This document shows positions 21,550 through 33,964 of a stretch of DNA of 64,000 nt, one piece after another. Source of the stretch: Alitta virens (Eukaryota; Annelida; Polychaeta; Phyllodocida; Nereididae). The notes beneath the pieces were generated by a model. It was not told where the DNA came from. It saw nothing but the letters and a program-made list of their open reading frames with translations, and made no database searches. Position 1 is the first letter of the stretch. Every line of letters starts with the position of its first letter. Location of the stretch: assembly GCA_932294295.1 (NCBI GenBank), contig OW028576.1, positions 47,958,628 to 48,022,627 of the forward strand, in the 5' to 3' direction. The position numbers were made by a program, and so were the translations under genes.

Positions 21550-23900
21550 TATTTTTGTCATGGATGGAACAATTAACACTCCATTAATTTCATCATTAAA
21601 TCTGCCTTTGTAGGGTTTATATAAGTGTATTTAATTTCAAATAAGAATAACTTCACACCAATCATATTGGTTAAAAAAGGTTAACATATGGATACTCTTT
21701 AAAAACAAGTTATTTGAGCTTATTATCATGAATACCATACTGATTACTAATCTTAGCATTTCATCATTACTTTCTACTTAAATAGCTGGTCATATAAGAT
21801 GACTAATCTTGAATTTTATTCAAAGATTATGCAACATTTAATCTGTAATGATGTCTCAATGCCTCAGGGTCTGAAGAGTAGTCAGTTGATATAAACAAAT
21901 GCCAGAGGCTGATGTAATGATGAGATGATGTTTGGGGTCTACACCATGTTACACATTTGCCCCATGGGTGAGGTATTTTACATACTAAACCGGAATACTC
22001 TTCAAATTTTTACATCTGTGATAGCACTATAAATTGTCCCTTTTTGCACAGCAGCCATGTTGGCATTTTTGCCTCATTGACCTCATTTTGATTATGTCAT
22101 ATATTATGACACATCATTACTGCATTGTTCTTGCACTCTGTGACCTCACCATGGCCATTGTCTATCGATGACATCACAATACTATATCTGAGTACAAAGA
22201 GAGGTCAATGAGGCAAAAATGACAACAAGGCTGCTCTGTTAAAAGCAATGAAATACATGATTGTGCAGACAGACAGCTAGACAGCTAGACAGACAGACAG
22301 ACAGGCATGATCTAGACCTGCAGCTACAGCAACTAAAACGCCAACAGAACATGTTATGGATATTCAACATGTACATCAAACTATATTTCCTAAAATTGCG
22401 ATATGATTCTTTCATGTCCAAATGACGCATTTCAAAAATGATTCAGGTGCTGTAGGGATTTCATGCTATCATGATAAAACCTTTCAAAGCTTTATTTTCA
22501 CAGAAATTCCAATTACCTGAAGGTTTTGCTGAATGTTGGAACTTTTACATTCATTTTATTTTATTTCTTTTAAGCAGAGCAACAACTTGATGTGATAAAG
22601 CTTTGGGCCTGAAATGTTTTAATGTTGTAAACACAAAAATGTCCATGTTTCTATTAATATGTTTAGTGATATGAACATTGTAAAGAAAGATGGCCATATT
22701 TAGCGTCTTTTTGTGAACGATGCCAATTGTATTGTCAAAACTAGATACGCATAGTAACATTGGCTATAAATTGTACATAACAAATTGTCTTTTGGACAAT
22801 TACAAAGCTAAACATGTCAACTAAATGATACTGTGTAACACGCTATATTTCACACTATGCTTTTTGACATACAAGGGGCACCCATGCTAGCGTCCTAATT
22901 GAGACAAAATGGATGTCCCTTGACACTCTATGTTAATTTTTTTATGTAATCAAAAACATCACTGTAATTATTTTTTTGGGTCAAATAAATTCATTTCATT
23001 GTCATAATAATTGGTCTTCATTTATATTTGTTGGCATGATATTAAAACTATAGTGGATGGTAAGCAGTCCAACATTAAGATTTGCTGGATGAGGAAAAAT
23101 TATTCACTCGTCCAATACAATCTTTCTGAATCCCACCATATATCAAACTGTTTATTTGTTTGCTTATTGATTTGCTTATGATAACTTTTACTCTTTGGAA
23201 ATTTAGAAATGATAAAGATCTTAATAAACGCAGTAGTCTAATGATGATAACTATGTTGTTATAAATTGTAACTTTTCCAAATTATTCTGTATTAATCACA
23301 TGAATTTTGACAAAAATAATTACATTGGAATTTGACAATAAACATTTCTTTTTCTGCAATAAATCACTTGTCACTTCCATTCAATTTTGGATCCTAATTG
23401 CGTCAGAACGATTTAAAGGTAATGATGGCAGGCAGGAATTTGACATTTAAGGCATGTTACTTGTCTTAGTTTGACAACCGCATTCCCTTGGCACACAGAA
23501 AACTTAGGAAGATTTTATTAGTGTCATTCATAGGAGAAATTTTGGGTGCAAATTTCAGGCAACTTGTGAATTTTTTATAAGGTACAATGTCATCTTAAAG
23601 TTATCGCTTTTGAGAAAACTAGTAAAGTTTGATGATCTTTTTCTAAAAACTTGAATCGGGTTTAAAGTTGCAAGTGAACTACATGTGATCGACAAATTAG
23701 TTTTTATATATATTTCATAGAATTTTTTAGTAATTTTAGTTTATATACTTTTTTTACTTTGATTTGAGAGCATTTGGAGGAAAAATTTAATTGCTTAAAC
23801 TAAATAAGTTTTAATAAACATGCCGAAACTCCAAAAAAGAAAAGTGGAAATATTCAATTCATATTATTTAACGAACATATTTTAACTTATAATAACAGGA
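21550..23900. other. Gene-free stretch with motif copies and a (CAGA)n tract
   Basis: Dispersed motif copies at 21591 and 21772 and inverted at 21901-21922. An interrupted CAGA tract lies at about 22264-22306. I see no gene. Confidence 0.5.
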
Positions 23901-24040
23901 AATGATCAGATATGATCAGATATGATCAGATATGATCAGATATGATCAGATATGATCAGATATAATCAGATATAATCAGATATAATCAGATATAATCAGA
24001 TATAATCAGATATAATCAGATATAATCAGATATAATCAGT
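23901..24040 (+). repeat. 10-bp minisatellite, 14 copies
   Basis: Six TATGATCAGA-type units followed by eight TATAATCAGA-type units, with no spacers. Confidence 0.95.
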
Positions 24041-24108
24041 AGCAATGAGAAGACAAACACACACAAAAAAGAAATTTACCTTGCTCGGTTGTTTTGTTCG
24101 GACATCTA

Positions 24109-24525
24109 CAGTGTGGCCAAAACGTTTATCAATTTCAGCAATTTCTGCACAATATTATTTTCTCTCGAAAAAATTAGCACCATTATATATATTCAAATAA
24201 TAAATCTTACAATTTTCCATATTTGTATTAGGGTGGGGGCCTAGCTGAGTGGTAGCGCACTGGGCTTCCAACCACTGGGTCATGGGTTCGATTCCCTGTA
24301 AAAGAGCCTAAGTTGGATGGCTGTTTCATCCTTCATCCCATTGCCATGTTCCCTGCCTGTCCTGATAAGCCTATCAGGTGCAGAAATACAGGACATGAAG
24401 CCCTATTCTACCCACCATCCGCCTCCATTATTTGAATTAAAAATGTTTGCAACTTGTTTTCCCTGTGAGGATTTTATTCATACTTTCATTTTGAAAAAGT
24501 GCGAGTAAACTTTTGGGCTCCACTG
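24109..24525. mobile_element. Tc1/mariner-type MITE carrying an internal SINE
   Basis: Left end CAGTGTGGCCAAAACGTTTA and right end GTAAACTTTTGGGCTCCACTG are inverted Tc1-like termini, flanked by TA at 24107-24108 and 24526-24527. The SINE at 24231-24440 occupies the middle. No transposase remains. Confidence 0.65.
24231..24440 (+). mobile_element. tRNA-derived SINE, family 2, best copy
   Basis: A box TAGCTGAGTGGTAGCGC and B box GGGTTCGATTCCCTG make a good tRNA head. Body: GCCTAAGTTGGATGGCTGTT, CATCCTTCATC, CCTGCCTGTCCTGAT and AAATACAGGACATGAAGCCC. It is a reference for 11330-11478, 46080-46255 and 46657-46797. Confidence 0.8.
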
Positions 24526-24595
24526 TACATAGCTACCTGGACATCTAGAAAGGTGAGAACCATAACACATTTCCTTGGCTGACATCTTGTACAAT

Positions 24596-24711
24596 TCCCA
24601 GAAGGTAAAAACAGACTTTTCTCTCTCCACTGACCTTTCATTCGAGACATTTGGCTCCAGGGGCTTCTTAAGGTAGGACATCCATCATGCTTTCCTGCTT
24701 CTGTCATGGAT
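24596..24711 (-). repeat. Dispersed repeat matching 11018-11128
   Basis: See the first copy; it lies just inside the right end of unit A. Confidence 0.6.
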
Positions 24712-25095
24712 TTGTTTTTTCTCAGATCCAGGACAATGGAACAACAAAGCAAATTCATATTTATCATCAATTTTTAATAGCACTGTGCACTGTCATACAA
24801 TCTGTTATATATCCCTAATATTATTGTAAGCTGTCATTATTGTGCTGCTTCAAAACACAATCTCTTTCCTGATCGACTATTTCTTTTCTACATTTACTGC
24901 TTGGTCAAAACATTTTATATTTTTTTCTGATGGGAGTTTAGGGGGTGATTTGTGGTAATAAAAGCGGTGATAAACAAGATAACGTGAAATTTCACAGATC
25001 GTTTAAACCTCATCTGAGACACTGACTGAACCTTTGAACGTGCCGGGTTTCCACTTCTTCTACCCTTTTCTCCATGGTATGATCAATCTCGCGCC

Positions 25096-25178
25096 TCCCA
25101 GATAGCATTGGCACGATGTTGTACCAACGGTGGCTGACATAGAAATAATGCTGGCCCGATTTGGAATGCTATCTGGGA
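25096..25178. mobile_element. 83-bp element with perfect 14-bp inverted ends
   Basis: TCCCAGATAGCATT and AATGCTATCTGGGA are exact complements. The interior has further weak dyads (GTTGTACCAACGGTGG). It resembles very short MITEs with CCCAGATAGCA ends. Confidence 0.6.
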
Positions 25179-25852
25179 TGTGCAAATGGCACCCTTGGAG
25201 TGTTTCTTCATGAGAGATTTTTGAAGGGCAAGGCAGATGTCATGATGAGCATCGTAATCCGATTTAACAAAGAGGCTGCATATATTAAAATAGATTATCT
25301 TGTCGTATCATTACTTACGCTTTAATTTGGTGTTTTCAGATCGAAAAAATTATTAAGCGAGATACGAATAGTAGAAGGTAGACAGACAGAACGGCCAGAC
25401 AGACAGACAGACGATAAATTTATTTGACATTAATTTAATACATCATTTGTCATAAAAAATATTGTCAGAAGACACTGTTACGGCAATTAATGCAGCTGCC
25501 TCCTCAATAAAATATCATAAACCAGGCTGAATCAGAAACATTTCTCCATTGTCCTGAAGAGTATCGCCCTATTCAAAACTTTTAAAAGGTATCTTACATA
25601 ACATCGTTTAGTATAACTGATCCCACATGTGTTTTTGGATCAAAACTAGACCAAATATTAAGGGAGATAGAGGCCCGAGAAGACAGGTCAGCAGGCGGCG
25701 GCAAAAAGCAATGATTGTGGATCCTGTGGATTGCGTTCTGCTGACAATGACATTAGCGCCCATGCTATATAACGGCGCATTGTAAAATTGTTTTCATATG
25801 ACACTGCGCTCATGTAAACATCGCCATTGGTTGGATACTTCTGGCATTTTCA

Positions 25853-25930
25853 TATTGTATATATGTATATATGTATATATATATATATAAAATTTCATTG
25901 TACATATATACTTGTATATAATATATTTTT
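25853..25930. repeat. (TA)n/(TATG)n microsatellite at the A/B junction
   Basis: Alternating TATATG and TATA tracts end within about 5 bp of the first base of homology between the units. Confidence 0.85.
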
Positions 25931-26250
25931 ACATGTGTAAGAAAATCTCCAGCTGGCTTCATACTCTTAATTAATATCATGTAGATTAATTTTAATAAAG
26001 TAACTTTATTACAGTTCTGTCGATATCATAATTTCATGTTTTGTTGTAAATTAAAGTCTTATTGGTTTATTATGTAATGAAAACTTTTGAGATTTAGTCT
26101 TTCCTATCCTTGAATTAAAAACCCAATATATCATTAGCAGCTTTTAATTAAGTTAAGCAATGAAGCAGCTTTAATGCTCCTAAATCATCTCAACATGTTT
26201 ACCTCAACAGAATACATAGATCTCCACCTAGGTGTAAAATTTGATTTCAT

Positions 26251-28213
26251 TAGAGGGGGGTGATAATACATATAAAAAAAAAATTATTTCAGAATTTCGA
26301 ATGGAAACCACCTAGGTTTTGTTAAGGCTGAAATACAATTTCCAAAAAGGTACAACACATGCCTGTATCTTTATTTTTGATCCCTCCCAAGACCGATTGA
26401 ATGTTTAGTCAATCTGAAAGAATTTTTAGCATTTATGCGAAGTCGCGGTTCGTCATATTTCTTTTATTATGGAACATAGAAAGTTAGTATGCACATGACT
26501 GTTATCCGTAAAAAATAAGCTTCACTTTGAATACCAACATTGCTGTATTTAAACTTTTATTCAAATTATAATAATTAAATTTTTAGACTAAATGAGCCCG
26601 AATAGACATATATCGCTTTCTTTATTTCCGTCCTTTTACAGGCCTAAAATTATTCAGTCACTTAATTTGAAATATGGTGTAAACCTAAACATTATAAGCA
26701 CTAAATATACATAGCTAGAAATATTTCTCTGGATCAAAAGATAATATTGCAAATATTATATGCGTATGGATTTTTTTTTTATTAAGAGACAAAATAATAT
26801 TTTAACAAATCTAAAATTATTGAGACACCCAGGAATCTCCAGCTTGAGAGCAAATGTTTTAAGTGCTTTCTTAGGCTTTTATAAAAGCTATCTCCCCCCC
26901 CCCCCATCTAGTTCAGTTCTTCATCAATGTTCTTCCCACCTAATATTGCAAAATAGTACAAACATGAATCTGTCACGCAAACCCTTAACTTGAAATAATA
27001 GTTTGATAGTGGGCCTGGGCAATAGTCAAGAATTTTAAACTATTTTATTATATCTCTACACAAGCATTGCTTATCAATAAGAGCACTGGTTATTTCTATG
27101 GGGTCGTATGAATTGAGTCAATTGTCATGTACTTGCTGCTCAAAGATTAGGTATGTTGCATAGAAGTCTGTTAAATTCTTATGCTACACATATTTTATAA
27201 ATTGTCAGATAAGCCCAGTACTAGCCCTGATGCTTGTCTTCGTTATAGGCCATGTCCACTCACACTGCTTGTCGCATACACAAGTTTACATATTATAACA
27301 TTATAACCATATTATTTCTGATGAATTTCCATACTTCTTCCATATTGGTCTTTAAAATGCCCTCCTTTTCAGTTTTTGCCATTACACTTAAAGCTTTACT
27401 TGGGTAGGGAACACTCTTTCACAACCAAAACAGATTTTATACATCCTTGCAAAACACTACTGAGAAATTTTTAATATTTACATATTTGCTGGCAATTTTG
27501 TGAATTATACAGGAAAGTCATTTAAGTATTACATCAATGCCACTGGTCAGAAGCTTAGTCGGCATACATGAGCAGCTATCAGAGTCAGATGTAATGATGG
27601 TATGATTTGGTTTGAGTCCATACCATTTACACATTCACCTCAGGGGGTGGGTCTTCAACTTTCTCAAGTCACTATAGTTAACGTCTCACGATACTGACAT
27701 CCAGCGATCAAGCTCATGAAGAGTGCCTGTGCCAGGGATCAAACCTGGGACCTTCAGAGTAGCTGGCTAGTGTTCTAACAGGCTAATGCCTTAACCACTA
27801 GGCTACCCAACAAACAAAATTGAATTCATTCAATTAAAAATAATATTCATAGCACCATCCGAGACTACAGTGGTTAACATGTCAATTCTCCATGGATTCA
27901 ACTGCTGTTGACTATTCCTTTATTTCCTAGACCCCCTAAATTGGTATTCATTTTAAAGCTCTTTACCAGAGCAATTCAAATAACTCATTATTAAAGAGAT
28001 ATAAGGAGATAACATCAATATCGCTGACCTTTAAAGTTGCGGAAATCGCTAAATTTCTTCGTAAGGGACCAAATTTTCAATGAGGCTTGGGAGGGATCAA
28101 AAATAAAGGTACACCTATGTGTAACACATCATTACAAAGCGTTTTTGAACCTTAACAAAGTTAGGATAGTTTCCCATTAAAATTCTGACATTCATGATTA
28201 TCACCCCCCTCTA
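26251..28213. mobile_element. 1.96 kb non-autonomous DNA transposon with long terminal inverted repeats
   Basis: Termini TAGAGGGGGGTGATAAT and ATTATCACCCCCCTCTA are perfect over 17 bp. Weaker inverted homology continues for about 150-190 bp (TTTATTTTTGATCCCTCCCA in both arms). The direct repeat ATTTCAT at 26244-26250 and 28214-28220 flanks it. Unit A has the empty site (TTGATTTCATAGAGATATAT, about 8228). No transposase frame. A 7-bp duplication is unusual, so I leave the superfamily open (hAT, P and Dada are candidates). Confidence 0.85.
27640..27815 (-). mobile_element. SINE family 1 inside the inverted-repeat transposon
   Basis: Minus strand: TAGTGGTTAAGGCATTAGCC (A box), GTCCCAGGTTTGATCCCTGG (B box), CTCTTCATGAGCTTGATCGC and GAGACGTTAACTATAG body. 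It is nested in the transposon 26251-28213. Confidence 0.7.
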
Positions 28214-28454
28214 ATTTCATCGAGATATATATCATTCTTGATGGAACATTTTCTAATGGCTTCTAAACTTATAATATATCAAATTGGCCTGCTCCGCTGA
28301 CCATCCCAAGTTAGAACCCCAGCCTGGACAATCTTAATGAGCTACATACCTACTGGATGTTATGACAAAAGTACACCATCACAAGTTATAATATTATATT
28401 AAGATTATATTAATTCTACCCGCTTCATGACTGCAATGGATGTTTGCAAAATGA

Positions 28455-28850
28455 ATGCGAAACAAACATTCAACACAATGGGCATCGGCAAACAGGTTCA
28501 TATCATATACAGTAGATGGAGCCACAATCAGCATTTGCTTAAATGATGTAACAAGGAAATGTGGGTCTATAATAAATATTTGCAGAAATGAATGGAAACC
28601 AAAAGCAAACACTCCATGTACTCTCAGACTGACTCCTTATACAGTATACTATAGTCTACACCATAATCAGCATTTGCTTAAAGGTGGTGATCTGACATCA
28701 AAAGTGACTGCTGAGGAGCACAATACAGTCCAATTGCTTTCCCATGTTTCCACACTATTTCTCTGTGAAAAAAGCTGTTTTGTGATTTTCTTTGTAAACG
28801 ATGTCCATGACTGGAATAAAGCAGAACACTTCACTCGACAAAGTAAATAA
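28455..28850 (+). other. 131-codon open frame, probably non-coding (unit B)
   Basis: An open frame spans the 110-bp duplication and the 145-bp dispersed repeat. I recognise no domain, signal peptide or membrane segment. Unit C keeps it at 49664-50059 with the same sequence, but unit A carries indels and substitutions that break it, and the separate repeat copy at 19669-19816 is not open either. I infer chance openness, not a gene. Confidence 0.3.
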
Positions 28851-29090
28851 GCAGAGGACTAAGTTGATATGCATCACAGAAGCATCACATATGCATTACG
28901 AAATATATCACTCCAGATTGCTATCAGAATGCACTATCATATCATGGTGAATGGTGGTGATTCATATTCACATTCAAATTAACATATTCTCATCCTGAAA
29001 GATGTTCGTTTGCCCAACTGAAAGTGATACTAAATGGTTTTAGCACAGAGAAGTGCTTCATGAACATGACGACACAGTGCAAACAAACAT

Positions 29091-29371
29091 ATGGAGAGGT
29101 GCCATGGCCTAGTGGTCAAGGTGCTGTCTGCAAAGCGCAAGGTTGTACGTTCGGACCTCAGCCATGGCATGGAGGTACTGAGCAGATCCTCCGTTACTCT
29201 TTGATCCACTCCACCCAGGTGTAAATGGGTACTTGGCTACAGGTAGGGATGGCAATTGGGAGTGCTTGAAGCTGGGTGTATGCTCCCAAGGGAGTTGAGA
29301 AAGGCCAGCTTGAACAGGCCTACCAAGGGTGTCATTGTTATGGTTGTTTGAGTTCATCCATGAGGATAACA
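29091..29371 (+). mobile_element. SINE family 3 (unit B copy)
   Basis: Counterpart of 9105-9385, with B box GTTCGGACCTC preserved. Confidence 0.8.
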
Positions 29372-31357
29372 GACTCTTAACCCAGACATGTATTTACAAT
29401 TATGTCATATATGTATCAGATTGATTATTTTCTGCCACACTGCTAGAACATTGGTGCAGCTGCACTTTGTTTGGAAATATAATCAATTAATCATGACAAC
29501 CTTTGTGCGCAAATCTTCTTTGAAAACACTTTTTTTCAAAACGGCTGATACTGTACCATTACGCTACGCAACTGCAATCTCACAGGGGCACTATGACAGT
29601 AGCAGACGAATAGACAATAAGATGACGTCACTACACTACTGTTAAATGTATGACATCACAGAATAGATGATGTCATCAAACAATACTTATCTGCTACGGT
29701 GTCAGTGACCTTTTGTGATGCTTTTTCTTCCCATTGAAGCCTAAAGACTTGAACTAAACTGACATTGTTTATTTCACCATCTGCCAATACTCTATATCCC
29801 TGCTCTAAGCCTCAGCTCAGTCTGGTTCAGTGTAAAAAAGCAATGAGGCAAGAAGGACCAGTCAATTTTGTGACTCCTCATCTGTCTTTGACGGGTCAAC
29901 GAACACACGGTCTTCGGGAGTCCATCAAACATGGATGAGCATCGGGGGCCACTTTGGCTTATGCTGAAATGGTGGAGCCTGAGCAGAGCTTTTTACGGAA
30001 TGAAAAGAAAACTATTCATGCATGACAGTTGTATTGAATGGAGGCTATCTGCCAATTGGGACTGGCTTACAAGGGTCAAGAATATTGACATTATATTCAA
30101 TGCGTGGGTCCTGTATTAGTGAGTATTAGCGCATGGGTTAGAACCCAACTTCCTTCACTGTTTATCAACCCCATTTTAGTTCATGACCCATCTGGTGAAA
30201 AGTATTCATTGTCATTTAGTCCTAGATCTCACGCAAGTAGTGAGACACTGATTGTAATGTAGCAGACATTTCAGCAACAACAACTCCAAGGCGCATTGTA
30301 TATGAAGACAAATAAATTTGTCTTGAGTATTGAGTCGGTGTTAATTTCCATATCATTTTATGACCATAATTATCATAAAACACGCTATAAACTTGACATT
30401 TATGTTATAATACAAGACTCATTTTTAGTAGAGTATCTATTACATCAGATTTACAGCCTCTAAATGTACTGGGACACACTCATAAATGTTAGAACAATGA
30501 GACTCGTGTCTTTGCATGATTTAGAACTGCAGTTATTGGGATGTAAGCTGATAACTAGAAAGTTAACAGAGACATGTTTATGAATATTCAGGAAATTAAT
30601 AGCAGAAGTGAATATTCATGAAGCAGATCTTATTATATAAGTCAAAAAATTTCAGACTGTAATACAAATTAATAGAAAAAATTGAAAAATCATAATTGTA
30701 AAATGTTGAAATTAATTTGTTTCAGAAATGCATAGACAAAGTAGAGGCACTAGGACTGATATAATGGCCGCAGTATACATGGGAGTTTTCCATCATTCAT
30801 TGGGTATTTTTGTAGCCCACTGTTAACCATGTCTTATCTGCTCATCATTACATCTGCCCCAGCAGCCAGTAACAAAATTCAGTGGAATAAGTTTCATATT
30901 GGTTTTACAGAATCAATTATAATGTTGACAAATGCTGCAATGAACTACTTTCCAAAATGAACCAACTGAAGAAAGAAAGTAAATGACGTAAAGTAAAGCA
31001 GAACAAGCATCACAATTCGTGAGGTGAGAAGACAAACACTTGTTCCATTCCCCGAAGGAAAAGTTCCAGTGCTGACTGGCCTTTCACTTGAGTCATTTGG
31101 CTCCAGGGGCCACTTAACGTGGGACATCAATCATGCTATCTTTTCTCTGTCGTGACTTTTTTTCTGTGTTGTGGATGCTGCCAGACTTAAGTACAAGTGG
31201 TCAACACAAGATGCAATCGATGCAATGACTAGACTGACCGTGAGTCCATGCCACACAGCATGAAGTTTGAAATTTCAGTGAGAATTGTTATGAAATGATA
31301 TTTGGTAAAGTGTAACTGGACCATAAAAAAAATTTAATTGTTAGCTGATGTTGACAA

Positions 31358-31506
31358 TGTTATCACTAAGATTAGGACGGGCAGAGACCATGGCAATGAG
31401 ATTGAGGATGACATAGCCATCCAACTTAGGCTTGACCTGGAATCGAACCCTGGGACCAAGTGGTTGGAAGCACGCTATCATTCAACTAGACCCCCACCAC
31501 TGTTAT
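31358..31506 (-). mobile_element. SINE family 2 (unit B copy)
   Basis: Counterpart of 11330-11478. Confidence 0.75.
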
Positions 31507-32667
31507 CATTAAGAAGACAGCTGCTTTTGAGCTCCTTGTTGCATCTACATAATACATTAACAGTGGTATAATTTTTGGACTGTACACCTCTATCAATGTG
31601 GCATTGTGCCCCTTGCCACCTAGTTGTGAAGGAAATGAGAGTCAAACAGACATTTTGATGTCATAAATGATTGGTTTGATGCACTTCCTTCAAAGGTGAT
31701 GTACGATCGAAGTCATATGATCCTAACACAAGCAGTTTGTTTACAAACGTGATGTCAATGTGTCACAATGTTATCACTGGCAGACATTTTATATTTATGA
31801 CTTCATCTAATTGGTTAGCCGTAATTGTGCCAAAAAGCAATAGTCACATATAACATGCATTCTTTTCACAAAGCTACCAGTGTTTGTCACCAAGTTGTCA
31901 CAGTGATGACAGCAGCCTTGAGGCTCACAATCAATATGGTCTGACACAGGAATGCGGGTACTTCTCTCAAGAACACGATATGTTGACCTTGCAAGAGAAA
32001 AAACTGTCAGGAAACTTGCAAACTGCTTCTCAAGGAAAAGAGCCATTTGTGGGCGACCTTCGTATTGACTTTTGTCCTTGCGGAATGCAATGAAGAACAG
32101 AGGATTCTGCTCTCTTATTGGTTTAAAGTTTTAAAAAGTGCAATAATTTTACATGTCAACTTCTTTGAATAAGAATCAGAATATATTTATTTGCACGAAT
32201 ATCAAATACCATGGTATCTAAGAGCATTTCTATGGTCAGGCAAAAAATTCCACACCATGTTAATCATTAGGGCATAGGAGCTCACACCAGTGCCATCACT
32301 GCGGGTGCCTAATGGTAAGTTCCCATGCAGGAGGTCTAAACAATTCCCTCATTAGACGAATGTCTTACTCATTAGGATGCTAAGATAAACCGCTATCATT
32401 GTAACAAACTTGCAGTGCAGATCCACACACCTTCATGGCATTTAAACAAAATAAACTGTATTTATGCCTCAGCTATTTGCCCTTATGACCTCAGTTTAGT
32501 GCAAAAACTATTGCGCACAAAGGGGAGGAAACGTACCCCAAGAGGTCACTGACACCGCAGCAGATACGTATTGCTTGATGATGGCAATATATATTGTGAC
32601 ATCATCCATGTAACAATCAAGTAGTGATGTCATCTTAATGTATTTTCATAATGATTAAGTCATATTG

Positions 32668-32870
32668 CAGACATGCCAAGTCTCACGCATTCGGCGTGAG
32701 CCTCACACATTTGGTTGCTGTCTCACGCCTCTGGACTTTAGTATTTACTCAATACTTAAATTTGACTCATGCAGCAATGAGGACCAGAATAAATTTTTAA
32801 CTTTTGAATGTAAACTGGTTGGAAAGAACCAAAACTCACGCATTCACCACTCAAGAACTTGGCATCTCTG
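32668..32870 (+). mobile_element. hAT-like MITE (unit B copy)
   Basis: Counterpart of 12635-12837 with the same termini and CATATTG flanks. Confidence 0.75.
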
Positions 32871-33197
32871 CATATTGCCACCTGTAGGCTGAGTACTTTT
32901 TCTCCTCATTGTTATGGTAACATCATATGTTTTGAGGATTACGTCATACTAGCAAAACGCACCAAACATCATTATGTACAAATGGCTGAGGCACAGATAA
33001 AGTACATACAGATGGGACACTTTGTCATTTGCATAAGCCAGCTGCAAAGGATTGTGAGATTGCCAGGGTTAGTCATTGGCAACCCCTGCAATACTATATA
33101 GCGATGTCGTAATCACCACAATGCGGAGAAAAAGTACCACAAGAGGTCACTGACACCCTACGTAGCAGATAAGTATTGTTTGATGATGTCATGTATT

Positions 33198-33964
33198 ATA
33201 ATAAGACCCAATGGTTATGTGGTATATTTTTATATTCCCCACGAGTGGACAGATTGGCCAGGATTCACGAGTGGCATTAGCCACGAGTGAATTCTAAAGC
33301 CAATCTGTCCACAATTTTCACTTTTAGTTGAGCTGCCTGGCTATGCATTCATGCAGTATAAAAAAAATCATGAATATAAATTTTTGCCATTGACCAATCA
33401 GAGCATTGCATAACTGTCAGCAACATCATCACCTCAAAACTTTCTGGGACATTTTCAGATTAATAAAGGAATTTATGAATGATATTTACAAGCCAGTTGT
33501 TAAATACTTCTTGTCAGAATTTGTTTTTATAGTAGATTTTGAAAGAAAATGGTTTATTGTTCAATATTATGCGATTGCATTTGCCCATAGCAACACAGAC
33601 ACACAATAGCTTATATCTGTGGACTAAACAGACCATTGATTTTCTGTTACTTTTTTGGTCCTAGAATCGTTAATTCTGGTGTGATATCAAAAATTCAAAC
33701 TTTCTTAGAGAGCTGACAATTTTATCTGTTGAATGGTGCTTAAACTGTGACTTAGAATATTGTTTCATAGCGACAGCGCTAGTTTAAACGGCAAAGTGCT
33801 TAGCTGCAAAAAGTGATTTTTTTTGTCATTGGCCTGCCATATATAGAAGTATGTGGTATACATTTCCCAACCTTGTAAGGTAAACCATGTAGTATAGATA
33901 TGTATACCACATAGGCTATACCACATGGCTTTTCTATGTGGTATACAGGTTATTGTGGGATATA
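33198..33964 (+). mobile_element. Double-hairpin element, family 2 (unit B, site 1)
   Basis: Counterpart of 13165-13936. The loop here is the full 9-nt GGCTTTTCT. Like A it lacks about 54 bp of the second arm of the 5' hairpin that the 41112 copy retains. Confidence 0.65.

Larger units (their letters stand above)
7918..24743 (+). repeat. Tandem unit A (about 16.8 kb)
   Basis: Homology with 25935-45907 begins at about 7918 (AGAAAATCTC followed by AGCTGG in both) and ends at about 24743 (GGAACAACAAAGCAAA in both). Order and orientation of all internal repeats are conserved. Compared with B it lacks the 1.96 kb and 0.85 kb transposons, has fewer TCTA and 30-bp repeat units, and carries scattered substitutions and small indels. 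No protein-coding gene was found inside. Confidence 0.9.
24744..25934. other. Spacer between units A and B
   Basis: Not shared with the sequence right of unit B. It holds a short palindromic element (25096-25178), a CAGA tract (25379-25412) and an AT microsatellite at the B junction. No gene was seen. Confidence 0.6.
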
